A stretch of 64,000 nucleotides of DNA from Cacajao melanocephalus (GCA_963573385.1 CAUYLG010075706.1:62001-126000); one strand, 5' to 3'; positions 23,204-35,561 are shown, numbered from the stretch's first letter. The notes: generated by a model not told the origin, from the letters alone. Numbers and translations are program-made.

Positions 23204-26022
23204 GCTTTCTGCACATGGCTAGCCAGTTTTCCCAACACCATTTATTAAACAGGGTATTCTTTCCCCATTGCTTGCTTTTGTCAGGTTTGTCAAAGATAAG
23301 ATGCTTGTAGATGTGTGGCATTACTTTCAAGGCCTCTGTTCTGTTCCATTGGTCTATATCTCTGCTTTGGTACCAGTACCATGCTGTTTTGATTACTGTA
23401 GCCTTGTAGTATAGTTTGAAGTCATATAGCATGATGCCTCCGACTTTGTTCTTTTTTCTTTGGATTGTCTTGGCCTTGTGGGCTCTTTTTTCGTTTCTTA
23501 TGAAGTTTAAAGTGTTTTTTTTTTTTTCCAGTTCTGTGAAGAAGGTTGATGGTAGCTTGATGGGGATGGCATTGAATCTATAAATTACTTTAGGTAGTAT
23601 GACCATATTCACAATATTGATTCTTCCTAACCAGGAAACCAGGAGCATGGAATGTATTTCCATCTGTTTGTGTTCTATTTCCTTGAGCAGTGGTTTGTAG
23701 TTCTCCTTGAACAGGTCCTTCGCATCCTTTATTAGTTGTATTCCTAGGTGTTTTATTCTCTTTGTGGCAATTGTGAATGGGAGTTCGCTCATGATTTGGC
23801 TCTCTGTTTGTCTGTTTTTGGTGTATAGGAATGCTTGTGATTTTTGCGTATTGATTTTTGTATCCTGAGACTTTGCTGAAGTTGCTTATCAGTTTCAGGA
23901 GATTTTGGGCTGCGATTATGGGGTCTTCTAAATATACAACCATGTTGTCTGCAAATAGAGACAATCTGACTTCCACTTTTCCTAATCGAATATCCTTTAT
24001 TTCTTTTTCTTGCCTGATTGCTCTGGCTAAAACTTCCAATACTATGTTGAATAGAAAGGTGAGAGAGGGCATCCTTGTCTAGTGCCAGTTTTCAAAGGGA
24101 ATACTTCCAGTTTTTGCCCATTCACTATGATATTGGCTGTGGGTTTGTCATAAATAGCTTTTATTATTTTGAGATATGTTCCACTGATACCTAGTTTATT
24201 GAGAGTTTTTGGCATAAAGGGCTGTTGAATTTTGTCGAAGGCCTTTTTTACATCTATTGAGATAATCATGTGGTTTTTGTCTTTGGTTCTGTTTATGTGA
24301 TGGATTACATTTACAGATTTGCATATGTTGAACTAGCCTTGCATCCCCTGGATGAAGCCTACCTGATTGTAATGGATATGTTTTTTGATGGACTGTTGCA
24401 ATCTGTTTGCCAGTACTTTATTAAAGATTTTTGTGTCAACGTTTATCATGAATATTGGCCTGAAATTTTCTTTTTTAGTTGTGTATGCCAGGTTTTGGTA
24501 TCAGGATGATGTTTGTTTCATAAAATTAGTTAGGCACGATTCCCTTTTTTTTGTTGTTTGGAATAGTTTCAGAAGGATTGGTACCAGCTCCTCTTTGTAC
24601 ATCTGGTAGAATTCAGCTGTGAACCTGTCTGGACCTGGACTTTTTTTGGTTCGTAGACTATTAATTGCTGCCTCAACTTTAGACCTTGTTATTGGTCTAT
24701 TCAGGGAATCAACTTCTTCCTGGTTTAGTCTTGGGAGGGTGTAAGTGGCCAGGAATTTATCCATTTCTTTTAGATTTACTGATTTATGCACATAGAGGTG
24801 TTTGTAGTAATCTCTGATGGTAGTTTGTATTTCTGTGGAATCAGTGGTGATATTCCCTTTATCATTTTTTATTGCATCTATTTGAATCTTCTCTCTTTTC
24901 TTTTTTATTAGTCTGGCTAGTGGTCTATCTATTTTGTTGATCTTTTCAAAAAACCAGCTCCTAGATTTATTGATTTTTTGAAGGGTTTTTTTGTGTGTCT
25001 CTATCTCCTTCAGTTCTGCTCTGATCTTAGTTATTTCTTGTCTTCTGCTAGCTCTTGAATTTGTTTGATCTTGCTCCTCTAGTTTTTTAAATAGTGGTAG
25101 TGGTGTGTTGATTTTAGCTCTTTCCCTGCTTCTCATGTGGGTATTTAGTGGTATAAATTTCCCTCTAGACACTGCTTTAAATGTGTCCCATAGATTCTGG
25201 TACATTGTGTCTTCTTTCTCATTGGTTTCAAAGAGCATATTTATTTCTGCCTTCATTTCATTATTTATTCAGTAGTCATTCAGGAACAGGTTGTTCAGTT
25301 TCCACATAATTGTGCAGTTTTGAGTGTGTTTCTTAAGCCTGAGTTCTAATTTGATTGCACTGTGTTCTGAGAGATTGTTTGTTATGATTTCCATTCTTTT
25401 GCATTTGTTTAGGAGTGATTTACTTCCAATTATGTGGTCAATTTTAGAGTAAGTGCTGTGTGGTGCAGAGAAGAATATTTTGTGGATTTGGGGTGGAGAA
25501 TTCTGTAGATGTCTATTAGGTTCACTTGGTCCAGATCTGATTTCAGGTCCTGGATATCCTTGTTAATTTTCTATCTCATTGATCTGTCTAATGTCGACAG
25601 TGGAGTGTTAAGGTCTCCCACTATTATTGTGTGGGAGTCCAAGTCTCTTTGTGGGTCATTAAGAACTTGCTTTATGTATCTAGGTGCTCCTGTATTGGGT
25701 GCATAGATATTTAGGATCGTTAGCTCTTCTTATTGCATTGATCCTTTTATCATTATGTAATGCCCTTCTTTGTCTCTTTTGATCTTTGTTGGTTTGAAGT
25801 CTATATTTTTAGAGCCTAGGATTGCAACCCTGGCTTTTTTTTTTCTCTCTCTCCATTTTCTTGGTCAATCTTCTTCCATCCCTTTATTTTGAGTCTATGT
25901 GTGTCTTTGCATGTGAGATGGGTATCCTGAATACAGCACACTGATGGGTCTTGGCTTTTTATCCAGTTTGACAGTCTGTGTCTTTTGATTGGGGCATTTA
26001 CGTGTGAATTTGATCCTGTCAT
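23204..26022 (-). pseudogene. L1 ORF2 (endonuclease/reverse transcriptase), disrupted and truncated
   Basis: ORF2p nicks target DNA and reverse-transcribes L1 RNA. The start at 26022 reads MTGSNSHVNAPIKRHRL: about eleven residues of the endonuclease N-terminus, around its first catalytic asparagine, are deleted. The endonuclease continues only to 25816 before a frame break. Later frames are 24501-25256 (251 codons, with [17 protein letters not shown]), 24042-24269 ([16 protein letters not shown]), 23590-24072, with the reverse-transcriptase active site as FADN instead of FADD at about 23952, and 23157-23792 (211 codons). Sequence ends at 23204, inside the C-terminal domain. Three independent defects make it inactive. 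Confidence 0.93.
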
Positions 26023-26103
26023 TTCGATACTAGCTGGTTGTTTTGCCTGTTAGTTGATGAAGTTTCTTCATTGTGTCATTGTTCTTTACCACATCATTAT
26101 TCT

Positions 26104-27136
26104 TTACAATTTGGTATGTTGTTGCAGTGGCTGGTACTGGTTGTTCATTTCCATGTTTAGTGCTTCCTTCAGGAGCTCTTGTAAGGCAGGCCTGGTGGTG
26201 ACAAAATCTCTCAGCAGTTGCTTTTTCATGAAGGATTTTATTTTTCCTTCATTTATGAAGCTTAGTTTGGCTGGATATGAGATTTCGGGTTGAAAGTTCT
26301 TTTCTTTAAGTATGTTGAATATTGGCCCCTACTCTTATCTGGCTTGTAGTGTTTCTGCTGAGAGATCCACTGTGAGTCTGATGGGCTTCCCTTTATGGGT
26401 AATCTGAGCTTTCTTTCTGGCTGCCTTAGCATTTTTTCCTTAATTTCAACCCTGGTGAATCTGATGATTATGTGCCTTGGGGTTGCTCTTCTTGAGGAAA
26501 ATCTTTGTGGTGTTCTCTGTATTTCCTGGATTTGAATGTTGACCTGCCTTGTTAGGTTAAAGAAGTTCTCCTGGATAATATCCTGAAGAGTGTTTTTCAT
26601 CTTAGATTCATTCTTCCCGTCACATTCAGGTACACCTGATTCAGGTCCAAATGTAGAGTAGAGCTTTTCACAAAATCCCGTATTTCTTGGAGGCTTTGTT
26701 CATTTCTTTTCACTCTTTTTTCTCTAATCTTGCCTTCTCATTTTATTTCATTGAGTTGATCTTCTATCTCTGATATCCTTTCTTCTGCTTGATCTATTTG
26801 GCTATTGAAACTCGTGTATGCTTTGTGAAGTTCTTGTGCTGTGTTTTTCAGCTCCTTCAAGTGGTTTATGTTCTTCTCTAAGCTGGTTATTCTAGTTGGC
26901 ATTTCATCTAACCTTTTGTCAAGGTTCTTAGTTTCTTTGCATTGGATTAGAACATGTTCCTTTAGCTCAGAGAAGTTTGTTATTACCCATCTTCTTAAGC
27001 CTGCTTCTATCAACTCATCAAACTCATTCTCTATGCAGTTTTGTTCCCTTGCCAGTGAGGAGTTGTGATCCCTTGAAGGAGGAGAGGCATTCTGGTTTTT
27101 GGTGATTTCATCTTTTTTGCACTGCTTTCTTCTCAT
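26104..27136 (-). pseudogene. L1 ORF1 (RNA-binding protein), disrupted
   Basis: ORF1p is the trimeric coiled-coil RNA chaperone of the L1 particle. The frame opens at 27136 with MRRKQCKKDEITKNQNASPP and runs 132 codons through the N-terminal region and coiled coil (heptad-like segment with LDKRLDEMPTRITSLEKNIN). It stops at 26738 after LNEIK, where an in-frame TGA replaces a sense codon. The RRM-like and C-terminal parts continue in other frames (26262-26600 contains NIQIQEIQRTPQRFSSRRAT), and the natural stop lies near 26104-26106. Length (1033 bp) is close to the usual 1017 bp but not a multiple of three, so at least one indel is present. Confidence 0.92.
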
Positions 27137-27139
27137 CTT

Positions 27140-28412
27140 TGTGGATTTGTTTACCTTTGGTGTTTGAAATTGGTGACTTTCGGATGGGGTCTCTGAGTGG
27201 ACATCCTTTCTGTTGATGTTGAAGCTATTTCTTTCTGTTTTTTAATTTTCCTTCTAACAAGCCCCTCTGCTGTAGGACTGCTGGAGGTCCAGACTCTGCT
27301 TGCCTGGGAATCACCCACAAGGGCTGCAGAATAGCAAGGATTGCTGCCTGTTCTTTTCTTTGGTAGGTTCGTTCCAGAAGGGTACCTGCCAGATGTCAGC
27401 CAAAGCTCTCCCGTATGAGGTGTCTTTTTGGATATACAAGGGTCAGGGAGACGCTTGAGGCAGTCTGTCCCTTATCAGAGCTCAAGTGGTGTGCTGGGAG
27501 CTCCATTGCTCCCTTTAGGGCTGCTGGGCTGGGATGTTTAAATCTGCTGCAGGAGAACTCAAAACCACCCCTTTTCCCTGGTGCTCTGTCCCGGGAAGGT
27601 AGAGCTTTATTTTTAAGTCCTTGACATGCTGCTGCCTTTTTTCAGAGATGCCTTGCCCAGCTAGGAGGGAGTCTAGTCACAGTCTGCCTGCAGAGGCATT
27701 GCTGAGCTGTCGTGGGCTCTGTGAAGCTGCTGTGTAAACTTCCTCAGGCTTTTGTTTACACAAGTAAGGTTAGAACTGCCTGAGCAATGGCAGACACCTT
27801 CCCCTCTCTGAGTTCAACCATCCTGGGTCGAGCTTAAACTGCTGTGCTGGCTGCAAAACTCTCAAGCCAGAGTGTTTCAGTTTGCTGGTCTTTGTAGGGG
27901 TGGGACCTGCTGAGCCAGATCACCTGGCTCCCTTCCTTCAGCTCCCCTTATTTCAGGGGAGTGGGAGGCTCTGTCTCACTGGTGTTCCTGATTCCAGCCA
28001 AAACGACCACCCAGATTTGTGCTGAAAACCCATGGAGCTGGCTGGAATGGCTGCTCAGATCTGTGCTGGAAACCCACAGCGCTTGTTGGCCCGGCGGAAA
28101 TCTCCTGGTCTGGGGGGTGTAAAGACCATGGAAGAAGTGCAGGATCTGAACCGGGTTGTCAGAGTGGCTGGAAAAGTCTCTGATGGCCTCCCTTGGGTAG
28201 AAGGGGGTCCCTCTGGCTGGTTGCACTTCTTGGGTGAGGCAGTGCCCCACCCTGCCATGGTTTACCCTCCTTGGGCTATACCCATTGTTCAACTAGTCCA
28301 ACTGAGATAAACCTGGTACCTCAGTTGGAAACGCAAAGACCACTCACCTTCTGCATCCCTTGCTGGGAACTTCACCCCGGAGCTATTCGACCATCTTGGC
28401 AGACTCCCCTTC
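27140..28412 (-). promoter_or_regulatory. L1 5-prime UTR with internal promoter, possible antisense promoter
   Basis: GC-richer than the rest of the window, with the usual L1 5-prime blocks: GCCAAGATGGTCGAATAGCT at the start, AACTGAGGTACCAGGTTTAT at about 28320, the CTGCCTCACCCAAGAAGTGC block at about 28240, and GGAGGTCC ahead of ORF1. Known biology: this region holds an internal Pol II promoter firing toward ORF1 (here to the left) and, in young subfamilies, an antisense promoter firing outward (here to the right, into 28.4 kb and beyond). CpG loss suggests weak activity at best. Frames inside it (27415-27624, 27948-28310) are not genes. Confidence 0.85.
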
Positions 28413-30490
28413 CCATTTGCATCCATGGTACAAATTCTTAATGACCTGTTTTTACTGAGTTGACATAATTTTTTTTTGACAAAAACTCTTGGCTAAGGGA
28501 ATACTAGGAAGTGCCTGAATTAATCTCTTGGTTTCCAGGTGTAGTCTCCCTTGTCCTAATTTGGAAATTGAAATAAATATCCTTAGCCAATATATTTTTC
28601 TCTAACTACTGGTTTAGAGAAATGAGAGAAGAAAAACAGTGATTGCATTTCTTTGTGAAAATCTTCCTGTCCTGAGTTTTATGACCATCTAATCCACCAA
28701 ATCCAAGGCCACAAATTATTTAAGTCATTTATTAGGTAAAGCAGTTACTCTAATCACCATCTATTGGTTTGCATAGCTGTCCAGGTAAGCTTTGTGGGAA
28801 ATAAAACTCCATAGAGCCTGCATTTTAAGACACATACCACAACCTGTGTAGTACCTTGGTAGGGCATCAATATATTCCATTACTTAGTATCCCATGATTA
28901 GTTAGACATCATTAAAGATAACTGTATGTCAAAGCACTCTAATTAGTACTCAATCTCTGTGGCTTATAGTGGCCACTGTGCCCACTTTTTCTCTGATGTT
29001 GAAGCACAGCTACCTAGTGTCTGCTACTCTTACTTCAGTAGTCCCAAGGATATTTAAAGATATGGACTCCTTAAAAGTTGTCATAGTAGTTTCTTCTCAC
29101 CCATTTTGTTGTTTGGTATTGAAAGACTTTAAAATTTTCTTTTTCCCAAGTGTGTGCTCTCAGGTAATTCAAGGCAGATGTTTCATGCTGCACTCGTTAC
29201 AATTACAATTATAATCTTGGCAACTGTTACAGTCTCTTGATCTCTCTATATTTTGTCTCTTCCTGAATCTTGTATCGTGCAACCACAATCCTGTATCGTG
29301 CAACCATAATTTGAGAAATATGAAGTCACCACATGCCACAGATTACTCATGTCCTGTTTCTCCCTGTCAGGTCAGTTTTCTGCATGCTCTTCAAGCAAGT
29401 AAGGAAGCCAATCCTATACACCAGCTTGATAGTTCAATTTCCCAGTGCCATTTCAGTATAAGTCCAGATCCAAGCAAGTTAAGTACATTCAAATACAGTA
29501 ATTTGGAAGAGGTCAATAAAGAGAATATTTACAAAGCTATGGGTAGGGTTACATAAAACCAAAAAGGGATTGCAAAGCATATTAGGACTAGCAACAGAAA
29601 ATAGCTTATACCACTCTAGATTGCAAGGGTCAAAGAATGTGGTTATTAAAAATGTTCTAAGAGACAACCATCAAAATTAGCTGAATATATTTCCCATCAG
29701 AGTGGAATAAATGCACCATCTCACTGTCCTTCTGCCTTCTAATTTTTTGGCAGTGATTTTTATTATTCTACCTCAATAAGAAACCAAAGTGTAAGACAGC
29801 ATACTTTTGCAGTCTATAAAAGTCAGTTTCCCAGGACATTGAGAAGGATAAAGAAGGGTGGGGAAATGGTCTGAAATGGCAAACATGGAAAATACAGAAA
29901 GCCCAGTTTCTGGAAATTATTCCATTCTCATATACCTGAGAGTGTTAGTATAACACTTCTGGAAAAGAGATGTCTTTTCATTTAAGATTCATTAAGTTAT
30001 AATAATGAATGAGTGCATAAAAGTGAAGAACGTCTATCTCTATTACATATTCTACCAGAAAACATTCCCTCCTTAACAGAAAACAAAGGAAAGGGAATTC
30101 TAGAAATATCGTTCAGCCTAATCAAGTTAACATTTGACAAAGTCATCACAGGATACCTATTGTAAACTTTATACTAATTTATATCTCTTTAAATATATTT
30201 TATTTCCAAATAAGGGCCACAATATCATGCTTTTATCTGAATGATGCAATTGGCCTTGTGGAAATGATAACAACTCCTTCCCAGGAGAGGTATACAAAAA
30301 TCCTGTTTTGTCTTTAGGTGATGTTCATTCCTCTAGTTGATTCACACATAAGCATTCTGCCGCTGAAATACTAAGAGGTAAGTTAAATACCATTAACAAA
30401 TCATACATTATGTATAAGGAAAATGTGAGAGCAGAAAAATATTTGGTTAATATACATACAAACATATTTAAATCAAAGTAATAAATATAG
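28413..30490. other. Unique DNA with a 21-bp tandem duplication
   Basis: No recognisable gene or repeat family. A 21-base unit is repeated at 29266-29286 and 29287-29307 (core TGTATCGTGCAACCA), differing at two bases. Frames of 60-80 codons have no domain. Confidence 0.5.
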
Positions 30491-30663
30491 TTTCTTTCTT
30501 TCTTTCTTTCTTTTTAAGAGACAGGGTCCCATTCTGTTGTTCAGGCTGGAGTATAGGGGCATGATTGTAGCTCACTGCAGCCTCAAATACCTGGGCTCAA
30601 GGGATTCTGCCACCTTGGCCTCTTGTGTAGCTAGGATTACAGGTGTGAGCCACAACACCTGGC
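30491..30663 (-). repeat. Alu monomer (FLAM/FRAM-like), antisense
   Basis: A (TTTC)n tail at 30491-30515 is followed by GAGACAGGGTCCCATTCTGT and a single Alu arm ending GTGTGAGCCACAACACCTGG. Only about 150 bp, with no second arm or middle A-rich linker, so this is a free monomer or an early Alu with one arm deleted. Confidence 0.9.
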
Positions 30664-32734
30664 ACACGTTTTCATAAGTATTTTAATCCATTCTTCTGCA
30701 ACTAGTGACACAGTCATAGCTGGTATTTACAAATGGCATTTATAACAACCTTCTTCTAATACCTATTCTATATCCACTTTGCCATGACTTTGAGTAAAAG
30801 CTAGGCAGGGCTAAACAGGAAGGGATATTTCTTTATTTATACTATTTCTTCATGTATATTCATCTAGAATTTACGAGGAATCAGGTACGGTGTTCTTTGC
30901 ATCACACTGTCACTTCCAGGGAGTAACAGAGAGAAGCAGATGTTTCCAAAACAATTTCATCAACAAATAAGAATTCAACAGATGTCATGTCTTCTAAAAG
31001 TTAGCATGATTGTCTCCTGTTTATATTTTCTAAACTCTCTCAGATATCTCCTAGAAAAAGTACAGTAAAAAGTAAAATAGGCATTGTAGTTAAGTCTTTT
31101 TTACTATTTGTTTATTTTCTATTTGATTTTGTTTATTGGTTTGTCTCTTTGTTTGCCTAGTCCACCCTTTACCTCTTTCCCCTCTAAAAGCCTATCACAA
31201 ACTAAGGTTCACATCTGAAAAATTTGTCAGTATCCTTTGAGGACTTTAATCTATGAAATTAATTAAAATAGGTACAATATTAAAAAACAGGCTTTTTCAG
31301 CTGTCCATTTGAGATTTCTTTACACTGAATTATTAATTAGAAATACCTGTGTATAGATACAGTTATTCAGATTGTCACTGATCTACCTCTTACGGCAAAT
31401 ATTTGTCTTTTACTTCCACCAAAATATCAAGTTTTCATTTTAACTTTAGTAATAAAATATTATTCCATGTTTTCTGCCTGCATTCCTTTATTGTCAATCA
31501 TCAGAAATGACAGAGACTATGATTTCAAAAATCACCTTAAACATATGTCTGCTATGTTTCCCTATAGTTTTTTAAAATTTTTAGTTGCTTTACTTCTGAC
31601 ATCTGTAATATTTATAATAAATCACTGAAATTTTCTTAAAATTTCATACCAAATATATATTTCTTTTTTATGCAGAAGATGGGAGATATTAGATAGGCAA
31701 ATACTGACAAGATAGAAAGGAACTCATTCAAGTGTTATGTCTGTGGGGAGATAGAATAGTCTTAGGCTGTAAAAAGTAGCATGAAGGGTGTAAGAAAAAT
31801 TGCTCTCAAAATAATAATTTGTTTGAGAATTTAATCTTATGTGTGTGTAGAATATCAGATAAATACGTAGGGAAGTGTAACACCACATCTTTTTTATTTA
31901 TTTTGCTTTATTTTATGTTTTATAAAACAAATTAAAAAAATAGAACTTTGCCTCTGGATAGAAGTCTAGTAGTCCCAAAGACAGGAAATCTGTATGACCT
32001 AAATTGGCTTTCTGCCTGAATGCATTTCTTCAGTACTGAATTGAACCCAAAAGTTAAATCCCAGCTAATTGAAGAGTTCAATTCAAGTCCTGTTCCTCAA
32101 GATAGGTAGCTCTAAAGTTAATACCTTCATTGAACAGAATAAGAGATGCCTGCTATTTTCTCGTGTAGTTTCAAGAAGAAAAAAAAACACCCAGATGGCA
32201 ATATCATATTTACTTAAAACATAGAAAGAAGTATGGTAAATGATTTTGCCCAATTTTTAGAATGCCCTATTATGCGGTATAGAATAACCATTGACTTTTT
32301 TCTTGCAGTACTAATAGCTCTTAGGTTCTCAAAAAACGTTCTTGTGTTAGACAATATTTTCAGAGATTGTACCTCTCAATTCATGCTTGTTTTGTTTTAT
32401 AGTGAGGAACTTACTAATACTATTTTGGAACAAATTTATAGTTTCAAAACCAGTTCATTTAATATTGGGTCCCTTACAATCACAAATAACCTTGATAAAT
32501 ATCAAAGGTGTTTTTTTTGCACGTACATTATAGTGACGAAAATGAAACCATATCATTAGTTCTTGACTTAGTGAAATTGTGGTAGAGTTGAGTAATGCTT
32601 AAATATTAAATAATCAAAACTTAAAGCTTTTGAGATTTCTTTTACATGAATGAAAGCTCACAGCAAAAAGAATTTATACAAAAGCAAAGCATTATATAAA
32701 ATATAATTAGATGTAAAATTTAAAATGGATAGTT
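30664..32734. other. Unique AT-rich DNA, nothing recognised
   Basis: No gene, RNA or assignable repeat seen. The 108-codon frame at 32233-32559 on the plus strand is AT-rich, has no domain and is most likely chance. Confidence 0.5.
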
Positions 32735-33016
32735 ACATAGCTAAATGCATATCCCAAATAATATATACTTCTACAGCATTTGAAAGTGTGTGTGTGTATA
32801 TATATATATATATTCACACACACATATATATAATTACTTGAGCATATCATTACTTGAGTATACATATACATATATATACATATATATATATATATATCCT
32901 CTCAAGTGCTATAGAAGTATATATTATTTGGACGTAAAAATATATGTATATATCAGTATATATATTCTCAAGTGCTATAGAAGTATATATTATTTGGGAT
33001 ATTCATTTAGCTATAT
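32735..33016. repeat. AT-rich inverted repeat with TG/TA spacer and a direct copy of one arm
   Basis: The left arm (32735-32785, containing AGCTAAATGCATATCCCAAA) is the near-perfect reverse complement of the right arm (32965-33016, containing GGGATATTCATTTAGCTATA), with about five mismatches over 51 bp. The spacer holds (TG)n, (TA)n and CA tracts. Inside it, 32899-32932 is a direct copy of the first 34 bp of the right arm, 66 bp upstream of it. The frame over this block repeats KCYRSIYYL twice because of that duplication and is not a gene. Confidence 0.9.
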
Positions 33017-33039
33017 AACTAATATATATATACATATAT

Positions 33040-33170
33040 TACCACATTTGACCATCATAACAACTTATATCATTATCATTATCCTTTTTATGCAGATGAG
33101 AAAACTGATCCCATGCTGTAAAGCTTGAAGTGACATAACTGGACTTAGACACAGATAAAATTCCATGCAA
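33040..33170 (-). repeat. MIR SINE fragment, antisense
   Basis: ACCATCATAACAACTTATAT, TATGCAGATGAGAAAACTGA and TGAAGTGACATAACTGGACT follow the reverse-complement MIR core (ATTTTACAGATGAGGAAACTGAGG and the sequence after it). Ancient and diverged. Confidence 0.6.
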
Positions 33171-35560
33171 CTATTCTGAACTGCTAATAGAAAACATTTA
33201 ATGAAGATGTACTGTGCATACCAATTCTGTGTGCAGCAAATAAGTTGCTCTTGAAATAGTTGTAGAAATATCTTCTAAAAAAAATAAACGTAACAAACAC
33301 ATGTAGCAAAGAAGCATGAGGTCAATCAGCAGCCCTATACATCAGCTCATTTTAAAAGTAAACCTTGCTTACTATATAAATTGGTATCTTTTCTCCTCAG
33401 AACTAAGGATAATGGAAGGCTTTTTAATATGTCCATTTGAAGAGCAAGTTGAGACTATTGGTGTATTATCTTTGAAGTGCTACCAATCTCCAATATCCAA
33501 TCTAAACAATCAAGGTTCATTATGTTGCAATGGTAGAAATAGATAAGTATCACAGAAAATTAGTACAAATTTCTTTAGTAATATTTTTATGGTATTCGTT
33601 CTGTCAGAAGAAACCCACAAATGACATCTCTGTCTGTTCCACTGGCATGAAGTTGTGACATCTAATAGAAGTAAAGAGATATGTTAGTTTCCCCTATAGA
33701 TACTCCATCGAAAACTCTGACATGTCCTTGTTTGCAGAGCAGAAATAAACATTTACTTCAACCTTGGGAATCTCTTTGGGGAATTAGGTCCTATGGCTAT
33801 TTAGTTTTGTGATACAGCACAGGTTTTACTCTATCTATTCTTTTTAAAATAAAACCTATATTCCGTGGAACATAACAAAGTGGCTCTTATTGATTTATAT
33901 CACATTCTTATGTCTGATTACATCTAAATGTCTTATTAGGTTGGTCTATCTGTAATTACTAAGTCTTTATTATATGAAACCTTGTATCTCTCTAAACATG
34001 AAATTATCAAAGGAAAAACAGATCTGATGTGTTTCTGTTTGATTTTCACCTTTATATTACTGAGCTCAATCCCTATAATCTGTAGTCTCACATCATGGAT
34101 GAATTATCTTTTGGAATCAAAGTCTGTCATTTCTAGTGCATTATGCTTTACGGAATAATCTGTAATTTAAGTAAAAGACTTAAGTGGCCATCTACCATAT
34201 GGCATATTTTCCTAAGAAGACCAATGCTTGTCTCACATTGCAATTAAGGTTGTTTAAAAATTGTGATGTTCAGTCTCTCAAATATGTCCAAACTACATAA
34301 GTACTATCTTAAACACAAATTGTAGCCATTGGCAGCCAAACAAACGTATAATTTTGGTTAATTATATTGATCAAGTCTCATTTCTAGCAAGTTGAACAGA
34401 ATTTCAAGTATCTAGCTATATGCAATTTGTTGGTGTTGGGGAAAAGAAGACATTTTTTTCTCTGCTTATAAGAATTTAAAGTGGAAATCTAGACAACATA
34501 GTTCAGCATAATTTGAAATGTAAAATAATATATGTGGTATTTGTGGTCTTTTAAATTTTTGGTGAAATGATTTCCTCAAAATCTTTTTCATTCTACATAA
34601 GAGTAACTAGATACAAAGTAATGCATCGTTTTACCTAGAAGCCAGATCTTTTAGCTGATAAAGTGATTTGGAAAGTATTGCTTATGGAAGCAATTTGGGC
34701 AACCCATTTTGATTAGAATACTAAAAGAAGAAAACCTATAAGCATTTCAATAAATAATATTTATGTACTCATCTATGAAACAAATTTATAAGTTGTTGAG
34801 ATGTATTCACATGAATAAACTCTTCTTTAAATCTATTAGCATGTCCTAGCAGAGTATGAAGCCAAGTTTTAATTAGGAAGAATGGCCTGTGGCTTTGGAT
34901 TAGATATAGGCTAAGAGCTATGAATCTGAATTTATATTCTTTCTCTAAATCAGTTTAAATATATACTGATTTGTTAAAAATATTTGGGGTCAAATACATT
35001 TTGAATCACTCATTAAGACACCACCAGTTAAAATATATTGGCTATTATTGAATATTTCTAAACTGCAAAAGTGTTATTCCCAGTATTTCCTTGAGATGAA
35101 TGTGAGTTTTAAATAAGTAGAGTTTAAAGGCGTCATCTTAAACAAACAAACAGGCAATCTTTATGGAGCTGCTTTTATTTCACAAAGTTTAGGCCCAGTT
35201 TACATTGTCAAGAAGTCGATAACTTTTGGGCACTTGAGTAATTTAGCTATTTTAGCAGAAAACATCTGACTGTAGTAATTTGTTCTTTTATGTCCTATAA
35301 AGTTACTGGGAAATTGAAGTTGTATTCTTATGGCTATAATATAGAAAATAGCAAGAAAACAACACCGCCTTTTAATCCTTTTCATCCAACCAATGTAAAG
35401 CTCAGCCACTTACACATTATATAAATTAAATAAAAGTTATTTTGTGTTTTAGAAAACGAAGATTTTTAACCAATTTTCAAAACAGTTGAAGTTAGCTGGT
35501 AGGTAACTTCACGGATTTTTGACCTAACAATGGTTATGAAAAACTATCTCGCTAGATATG
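33171..35560. other. Unique AT-rich DNA, nothing recognised
   Basis: No exon, RNA gene or repeat family could be supported. Confidence 0.5.
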
Positions 35561-35561
35561 T

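Larger units (their letters stand above)
23204..28412 (-). repeat. L1 LINE (L1PA/L1PB-like), 5-prime complete but lacking its 3-prime end
   Basis: A 5.2-kb minus-strand L1. Reading on the minus strand from 28412 it starts GGGGAGTCTGCCAAGATGGT, close to the canonical L1 5-prime end (GGAGG-GCCAAGATGG), followed by a 5-prime UTR of about 1.27 kb, ORF1 (27136 down to about 26104), the inter-ORF spacer and ORF2 from 26022. ORF2 stops near codon 940 of about 1275, at 23204, against a (TC)n tract. The C-terminal quarter of ORF2, the 3-prime UTR and the A tail are gone. Both ORFs have stops and frameshifts, so it cannot retrotranspose. Confidence 0.95.

Noticed and set aside
27415..28310. Several 65-114-codon frames in a GC-richer block, resembling a small gene cluster
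   Set aside because: They lie in the L1 5-prime UTR, whose higher GC content lengthens chance frames.
21336..28412. One very long rearranged L1 instead of two
   Set aside because: The two parts overlap in L1 coordinates and differ in divergence, and unique DNA separates them at 22946-23180, so two insertions fit better.
32790..33128. 112-codon frame with a repeated peptide
   Set aside because: It is a translation of the TG/TA microsatellite and the duplicated palindrome arm, not a tandem-repeat protein.
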